Program-made: the position numbers and the translations under genes | The notes under the pieces: generated by a model | The model's database searches: none | Told to the model about the DNA's origin: nothing | The model's input: the letters and a program-made list of their open reading frames with translations, nothing else | Shown: positions 23,976 through 28,902 of the stretch, piece by piece | Numbering within the stretch: position 1 is the first letter of the stretch | Layout of the letters: each line of letters opens with the position of its first letter | NCBI GenBank assembly: GCA_046485135.1 | Contig: JAWOHN010000112.1 | Location: 1-28,902, forward strand | DNA length: 28,902 nt | Direction of reading: 5' to 3' | Origin: CAZAQS01 sp046485135 | GTDB lineage: Bacteria; Chloroflexota; Anaerolineae; Anaerolineales; UBA4823

Positions 23976-24026
23976 CTCGAAAAACGGGAATGCAGGGTAG
24001 GCTACCCTGCATTCCCGTTTTTCGAG
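23976..24026. terminator. 51-nt near-perfect palindrome, bidirectional terminator
   Basis: Two exact 25-bp arms (23976-24000 and 24002-24026) around one central base. Inside the arms, a GC-rich stem (CGGGAATGCAGGGTAG) is flanked by AAAAA on the left and TTTTT on the right, so both strands show hairpin plus T-run. It stands 43 bases after the phrB stop. Confidence 0.75.
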
Positions 24027-24272
24027 GCATTTCCCATTAAATTAATCGGTTAAATTAGAATATGAATAACTTACAATATATAGTAAAATAGTCATATTGC
24101 TTTCTCTGCAAATCACAATCTTGGTCATTGATAACCAACGTAGAGGGATTGATTTCGCAAGAACTACAAATGATGAGCTTGGCTAGCTGACGCTACCTGC
24201 TCACCCAATTTGTTTGAGATTACCTTATCTGCGAAGCCACGACTCTGCGCTCTATTGGGTAGGTTTATATAT
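24027..24272 (+). other. Intergenic region before the ferrochelatase-like gene
   Basis: Together with the palindrome this gap is about 340 bp. It is AT-rich at first (24040-24100) and holds only a weak possible promoter (CTTACA, 17 bp, CATATT; about 24069-24097). No RNA gene, riboswitch or small gene with a good SD was seen. Confidence 0.4.
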
Positions 24273-25493
24273 ATGAGCGATATAATCTGGGCAGCATTAT
24301 TTGCAGGATTTTTTGGGATTTGTTTGGCCGGCTATCTGACCAGCCACCCACTCAAAATGAGCCGCTACCTTTTGGCAGCAGCTTTTGCTTTCACCATGAT
24401 GCTGGTTGTGTTTTTTACGAGATTCCCCAACAGCGGCTTGGGGTGGGGCATTGGGCTTTCTTTTCTGGCTATGCTGACCGGTTATATGGGGATGGCGCGT
24501 AAGGTGCTCTCCCGTGAAGACGACCGCCCCTTGCCCAGCCTGACCCGCTCAGCGGAGGATCCAGGCTTAGGGCACACAGCAGTAGTATATTTCACCCACG
24601 GTGAGCCTGAGACCTTTGACCCAATTGGCTGGATCAACCAGTTTCGCGAATTTGACGAGCAAAAGATACCATTTGTGCCTTTTATTGCTCGTCCTTTTTT
24701 TATTTATGCCCTGCGAAAAAAATACCTGCAAGTGGGCAAGAGTGACCACCGCTCTACACACCAGAAAATGATTCGCAGCCTGGAGGAGTCTTTTCGCCAG
24801 GCAGGGGATACGACCACTCGCTTCTACCTGAGTTTCCTGGATGATAACCCTCGCCCGGATGCAGCCGTGATCCAAGCTCTTAACGATGGCGCCAGCCTCA
24901 TTGTGGTCAGCGAGGTATTCCTGACTGTTTCCAACCACACCGCCGAGGGTAAAGAACAGATTGCGGGAGTCTTACAGGGCTTTCCGAACATCCCTGCTCG
25001 CTACACCGGACCGTTACACGACTCGCTCACCCTGCAGCGTATGCTTTTGGAACGAGCCAACAGCAACAATAGCTTTGCCGACAAGAGCAAAATCGGGGTT
25101 CTGCTGGTTGGGCACGGACAACCTGATCAATGGGATCGCCAATGGCCCACCGAGACCGAGCAAGAGATTAGCTTTCGTTTAGAAGTGCTGAAGCATTTTG
25201 AGGCTGATGGCTATAAAAAGGATAACCTCAGCCTGGCCTGGATGGAGTTTAAACAACCCCAACCGGCTGAAAAGATCGAGCAGTTCTTACAGAACGGCGT
25301 TGAAGAATTGCTCTACTTTCCGGCAGCCATCAGCGCGGATAGTATTCACAGCCAATATGATATCCCTGAGCTGGTGCACAAAGCCAAGGTGCCAGAAGGC
25401 TTTACCATGAAAAACCTGGGGGCGTGGAACGATGACCCCCTGGCAATCCAGGCGATTAAAGAGAAAATCGATGCAGCCATAGCTACTTTCTAA
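24273..25493 (+). CDS. Membrane-anchored ferrochelatase/CbiX-superfamily protein
   Basis: A 406-residue protein with three N-terminal membrane helices (about residues 3-20, 31-48, 56-72) followed by two chelatase-like halves. The first half starts AVVYFTHGEPETFDP (His109) and the second GVLLVGHGQPDQWDR (His281). The late segment AAISADSIHSQYDIPE matches the place of the conserved acidic stretch in HemH. Ferrochelatase inserts Fe2+ into protoporphyrin; a CbiX-type chelation of another tetrapyrrole is possible. Bacterial HemH is usually soluble, so the three-helix N-terminal domain is unusual. ATG 24273 is chosen; a TTG at 24210 would add 21 residues without a signal. The SD is weak. The gene is seven bases before the next, so the two form an operon. 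Confidence 0.75.
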   Translation: MSDIIWAALFAGFFGICLAGYLTSHPLKMSRYLLAAAFAFTMMLVVFFTRFPNSGLGWGIGLSFLAMLTGYMGMARKVLSREDDRPLPSLTRSAEDPGLGHTAVVYFTHGEPETFDPIGWINQFREFDEQKIPFVPFIARPFFIYALRKKYLQVGKSDHRSTHQKMIRSLEESFRQAGDTTTRFYLSFLDDNPRPDAAVIQALNDGASLIVVSEVFLTVSNHTAEGKEQIAGVLQGFPNIPARYTGPLHDSLTLQRMLLERANSNNSFADKSKIGVLLVGHGQPDQWDRQWPTETEQEISFRLEVLKHFEADGYKKDNLSLAWMEFKQPQPAEKIEQFLQNGVEELLYFPAAISADSIHSQYDIPELVHKAKVPEGFTMKNLGAWNDDPLAIQAIKEKIDAAIATF

Positions 25494-25500
25494 CCCATCT

Positions 25501-27930
25501 ATGACCCACAGCCGGATTATCGATTTAGAAAAATATCAGGGGGGCGATAAGATAGGCAGGAAAGCACTCAACCTGCGCTGGATGATCCAGCATCATTACC
25601 CGGTTCCCAAAACTTACGTGCTTCCTTACCAGCCGGGAGAAAGCAGACTTGACACTGACAAAGCTTTTCAGGATGAGCTTAAGTTCGAATTAGAAAAAAT
25701 CCTTAATCCAGATCAGGTTTATGCAGTCCGTTCTTCAGCCAATCTGGAAGACAGCACTCATCTTTCTTATGCAGGCCAATTTACGACCTACCTGAGCCTG
25801 AGTGGCGTTCAGGAAGTATCCAATGCCATCATTCAGATTTTTGGCGCGGGTGTTTCCGAGACGATCCAGGCCTACACCAGCAAAACAAATCAGGATGCCA
25901 GCAAGCTACAAATGGCGGTCATCATTCAGGAGATGGTCCAGCCGGTTGTGTCTGGCGTTGCCTTTAGCAAAAACCCATTGACAGGTTTGGATGAAGTGAT
26001 CGTAGAGGCCGTGCAGGGCAGCGGTGAAGCCCTGGTACAGGAGGGCAAGACTCCCGACCGGTGGGTGAACAAATGGGGTAAATGGGTCACCCAGCCCATT
26101 GAAAGTCAAATTGATTTGCAGCTCATCCAACAGGTCGTCTCTCAGACAAACCAAATTTCCCAGGCCTACGGGGCGCCAGTCGACCTGGAATGGGTATATA
26201 ACGGGCAGGAATTGTACTGGGTTCAGCTACGCCCGATCACCCACCTGGATGAAGTCAATATCTACTCAAACCGCATCTCTAAAGAAGTATTCCCCGGCAT
26301 GATCAAGCCGCTGGTATGGTCGGTGAACATCCCTCTGGTTAACAGCGCCTGGATCCAGTTGTTTACCCGCTTGATCGGCAAGAATGACCTGCAACCCGAT
26401 GAGCTGGCGCGTTCCTTTGCATACCGGGCCTATTTCAATATGGGCGTGATCGGGCAAATATTTACCATGCTTGGTTTCCCAAAAGAATCACTCGAATTAT
26501 TGATGGGCATGCAAGGGGGTGATGAGCGCCCGCGCTTCCGCCCTTCTCGAAAAACCATGCGCCACCTGCCGCGCATGCTGGTCTTTGGGGCGAGGTTGCT
26601 CGGTATAGGCTCAAAGATCATGCCAGCCATGCGGCAAATCCGGGCAGAGTGTGCCACCTTGCAAGCCCAACCCCTACAAAACATCGATGAAACGGGCCTG
26701 TTAGCAGAGATCGAGCGGTTATACCTGATCAACCAAAAAGCGGCTTATTTCAATATCCTGGCGCCATTGCTGATGGGCTTGTACAACCTCATTCTCAAGC
26801 GCCAGCTTTCGACCATTGGCGTGGATTTCTCTGCCTTTGACCTTACTCACGGATTAACAGAACTGGAAGATTACGATCCAAATCCATATCTGCGCCAATT
26901 GGCAGACCGCTTCAACCAGTTAGAAGAAACGACCCGTTCCCAGCTTGCAGCCAGCGCTGATCTAGATGGGGCAAACTTTCCGGAGCTTTTCCAAAAAGAA
27001 ATAACTGAATTTATCCACAAATTTGGCCACTTGAGCGACAGCGGTAATGATTTCTCTTCCATTCCCTGGCGAGAGAACCGGCCCTTAGTATTACAAATGA
27101 TCCAATCCGAAGCCCAACGACAAAGAGACGCTGGGCCGAAATCAGATAGCGACCAGGAAATTCGCCAGGACAAAGACCAAACCAGCAGATTGGATCAGTC
27201 GGGCAGCAAATTAACGTGGGAGAAGCTCAGGCTAACCCGCCTACAGCGTTTGCGCATGGGCCCGACCTACCGGCGTGCTCGCCAATTCCGACTATACCGA
27301 GAGGCAGTCAGCTCGACATACACTTATGGATACGGCTTATTCCGTGTATATTTCTTAGAGGTAGGACAGCGCTGGGTTAAGCGCGGTCTGCTGGAATCAC
27401 CAGATGATATTTTTTACCTGTCGTGGGAAGAAGTCAAAGCATCCATTCAACCTGAGAAGCTACCAGCTCAAGAAAGCGGTGCGGGCAACTATGCCGATTT
27501 GGTGGCAAAGCGGAAGCGCGAGATGGAATCCAGCCGGGACTCGATCCTTCCGGAGATCATTTACGGGAACGAATTGCCGCCCATGCAAAACCCCGATCAA
27601 CTCGGAGATGTCCGCCAGGGCATCCCCAGTTCAGGCGGTTATTATCGCGGACCAGCCAAGGTAATTCAAAGCGTGTCAGATTTTGGAAAGCTCTGCAAGG
27701 GCGATGTACTGGTGATCCCATTTTCAGATGTGAGCTGGACTCCATTGTTTACCCGGGCCGGAGCGGTGGTAGCAGAATCGGGCGGTATGCTATCGCATAG
27801 CTCGATCGTGGCGCGTGAGTTCAACTTACCTTGTGTCGTGTCGGTGCCCCTGGCCTGCCAGATTCCTGATGACACCATCCTGACCGTCGATGGTTATAAG
27901 GGCGAGGTCCACTTGCACAACGACAGATGA
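25501..27930 (+). CDS. PEP/pyruvate-utilising enzyme, rifampin-phosphotransferase-like
   Basis: An 809-residue protein with the parts of a dikinase. The N-terminal ATP-grasp domain (about residues 1-250) contains VYAVRSSANLEDSTHLSYAGQF, VIIQEMVQPVVSGVAFSKNP and DLEWVYNGQELYWVQLRPI. A long middle domain (about 260-690) includes a hydrophilic linker (about 545-570). The C-terminal swivelling domain has the phospho-carrying His766 (GGMLSHSSIVARE). The order ATP-grasp, middle, His domain and the absence of the large PEP-binding barrel match rifampin phosphotransferase and PEP-synthase-related proteins more than true PEP synthase. Such enzymes transfer the beta phosphate of ATP to a small molecule; the acceptor here is unknown. 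It is co-transcribed with the ferrochelatase-like gene, and its stop is four bases from the convergent HlyD gene. Confidence 0.88.
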   Translation: MTHSRIIDLEKYQGGDKIGRKALNLRWMIQHHYPVPKTYVLPYQPGESRLDTDKAFQDELKFELEKILNPDQVYAVRSSANLEDSTHLSYAGQFTTYLSLSGVQEVSNAIIQIFGAGVSETIQAYTSKTNQDASKLQMAVIIQEMVQPVVSGVAFSKNPLTGLDEVIVEAVQGSGEALVQEGKTPDRWVNKWGKWVTQPIESQIDLQLIQQVVSQTNQISQAYGAPVDLEWVYNGQELYWVQLRPITHLDEVNIYSNRISKEVFPGMIKPLVWSVNIPLVNSAWIQLFTRLIGKNDLQPDELARSFAYRAYFNMGVIGQIFTMLGFPKESLELLMGMQGGDERPRFRPSRKTMRHLPRMLVFGARLLGIGSKIMPAMRQIRAECATLQAQPLQNIDETGLLAEIERLYLINQKAAYFNILAPLLMGLYNLILKRQLSTIGVDFSAFDLTHGLTELEDYDPNPYLRQLADRFNQLEETTRSQLAASADLDGANFPELFQKEITEFIHKFGHLSDSGNDFSSIPWRENRPLVLQMIQSEAQRQRDAGPKSDSDQEIRQDKDQTSRLDQSGSKLTWEKLRLTRLQRLRMGPTYRRARQFRLYREAVSSTYTYGYGLFRVYFLEVGQRWVKRGLLESPDDIFYLSWEEVKASIQPEKLPAQESGAGNYADLVAKRKREMESSRDSILPEIIYGNELPPMQNPDQLGDVRQGIPSSGGYYRGPAKVIQSVSDFGKLCKGDVLVIPFSDVSWTPLFTRAGAVVAESGGMLSHSSIVAREFNLPCVVSVPLACQIPDDTILTVDGYKGEVHLHNDR

Positions 27931-27934
27931 CCTA

Positions 27935-28525
27935 TCAGCGTGATGGACTTGGGAATGTGATGGCGCAAGTCATTCCCCAATGTAAGCGTGGATCTGATCC
28001 CTGCATTAAAATCTTGGTTGTATAAGTGATATCGCCGCGCTGCTCCTGGTAAATCCGCTCAATTGAGATCACTTCACTGGCAAAGGTAAGCTCCGGCAGC
28101 GCATCGACAACGATTGTGACTCTTTGACCCGGGGCTACTTCAACAACATCGATTTCAGTCAGGTTTTCCGTTTCCACCATCCACTGCAAAAGGTCAGCCA
28201 GCCAAACCACCGGAACCCCTGCAGCAACCTGCTCGCCAACTTTTAGATTTATCCCCATCACCTGCCCGTCCATACTCGCCCGGATTGCCAGCGCCTCTAA
28301 ATTGGCCTGGGCTGCCGCCAGTTGGCTTTCTGCAGCTCGCCGGCGCGCCTCAGCTGCTGCCAAAGCGCCGGTATCAGGACCTTTACGAACTTCGTTGTAT
28401 TGCTCTTGAGCCAGTTCCAGTTGGCTGCGAGCAACGAGTAAAGCCATACGGGCCTGGTTCAAATTGAACTCTCTCCCAACAGCTACCAGCGAGTTATACT
28501 GCCTTATTGCATTGTCATAGGCAAG
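27935..28525 (-). pseudogene. HlyD-family membrane fusion protein, 3' part after an in-frame TAG
   Basis: The C-terminal part of an efflux adaptor. It continues the coiled-coil hairpin (LARSQLELAQEQYNEV..AAEARRRAAESQLAAAQANLEAL), then gives the second lipoyl half (IRASMDGQVMGINLKVGEQVAAGVPVVWLAD) and a beta-barrel domain ending at the stop at 27935. It is in the same frame as the upstream part and separated from it only by TAG 28526-28528; the 21 codons after the TAG read as good coiled coil. A restart is possible at TTG 28462, but that would leave half a protein without a membrane anchor. Adaptors of this type link an inner-membrane transporter (often a MacB-type ABC) to export. Confidence 0.8.
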
Positions 28526-28902
28526 CTATGCATTGGCCAATTCTTCCATGAAACGCACCCGGGTCAGGTTATCGCGGTCTTCATCATCATAGTCTTCGTA
28601 ATTTGTCCGCGCAGTCTCCAACTCGTCTTCTGCCCGAATCACCTGAGCATCCGCCAGATCAGCATCCGCCTCTACAGAACTACTCTGCCAATATTCCAAT
28701 TGCTGTTCAGCATTCTCGACAGCCTGCCTGGCGTTATAGACCGATTGAAGGGCAAGTTGCTGTTCTGCTTTCAGCTGATCGTTCAAGGCCTGGTAGGCTT
28801 GCTCTGCCAGCACTAGCTCCAGCTGAGCGGCAGAGACTGCTGCTTCAAGAGCCTCCCGGTTTCCCAAGCGAGCCAAGATATCGCCTTTCTTAACCATATC
28901 TC
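28526..28902 (-). pseudogene. HlyD-family membrane fusion protein, 5' part ending at TAG, cut by window edge
   Basis: The visible 5' segment opens in the first lipoyl half (DMVKKGDILARLGNREALEAA) and runs into the first coiled-coil arm (LADAQVIRAEDELETARTNYEDY). It stops at TAG 28526-28528 after EELANA. The reading frame then continues without any shift. A CAG-to-TAG change would explain the stop, since Gln fits the heptad context (ANA-Q-LAYDNA). The true start, with signal or anchor, lies beyond the right edge. Either the gene is broken, the codon is read through, or the base is a sequencing or assembly error. Confidence 0.8.

Noticed and set aside
24027..24272. Cobalamin or other riboswitch before the ferrochelatase-like gene
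   Set aside because: No conserved aptamer blocks were found; only a weak promoter-like pattern.
28526..28528. TAG recoding as a genome-wide code change
   Set aside because: Only one internal TAG was found across about 28 genes, so a reassigned codon is not supported.

Overview
The window looks like a chromosomal segment of a Chloroflexota bacterium, most likely Anaerolineae-like. This is inferred from the gene set, not from a marker gene. The pointers are a System I cytochrome c maturation cluster with zinc-ribbon accessory proteins and a cysteine-type CcmE, and a riboflavin-type ABC transporter under an FMN riboswitch. No phage genes, transposase, CRISPR array or replication origin was seen.

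Left part (1-6867, all minus strand): a haem-handling block. In transcription order it holds a secreted zinc-ribbon membrane protein, ccmE, ccmF, ccmH, ccmG, a CcmI-like zinc-ribbon protein and a di-haem cytochrome c lipoprotein cut by the left edge. ccmA, ccmB, ccmC and ccmD are absent and must lie elsewhere if the pathway works. CcmE carries a Cys-x-x-x-Tyr haem-binding motif instead of the usual His.

7084-10014 (minus): a three-gene ABC importer (ATPase, lipoprotein substrate-binding protein, permease). It is preceded by a promoter, a complete FMN riboswitch and an intrinsic terminator. A stretch just before the terminator is exactly complementary to the conserved 5' part of the aptamer, so the whole on/off switch can be read from sequence. 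This points to riboflavin or a flavin precursor as substrate. Next come a tRNA-Val(CAC) gene with its own promoter and terminator, and a partial, scrambled duplicate of the tRNA 3' half plus terminator.

10433-17275: a bacterial PH-domain protein (minus), a methyltransferase and YwaF-like membrane protein pair (plus), and a four-gene minus-strand catabolic operon: polytopic membrane protein, glycerol-dehydrogenase-like enzyme, DeoC-like aldolase and FGGY sugar kinase. The operon probably takes up, oxidises, phosphorylates and cleaves a polyol or sugar that cannot be named from sequence.

17358-20100: a soluble PAS-GAF histidine kinase and its NarL/LuxR-type response regulator (minus). Divergent from them is a two-gene operon of tiny membrane proteins (58 and 35 residues) with a near-consensus promoter.

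20114-23932: a light-repair island. An Fe-S bacterial cryptochrome/photolyase and an SDR-family protein run leftward; a class I CPD photolyase runs rightward from a shared intergenic region. It ends at a 51-nt near-perfect palindrome that looks like a bidirectional terminator.

24273-28902: a membrane-anchored ferrochelatase-like protein and a PEP-utilising (rifampin-phosphotransferase-like) enzyme form a plus-strand pair. Convergent to them is an HlyD-type membrane fusion protein gene interrupted by one in-frame TAG codon and cut by the right edge.
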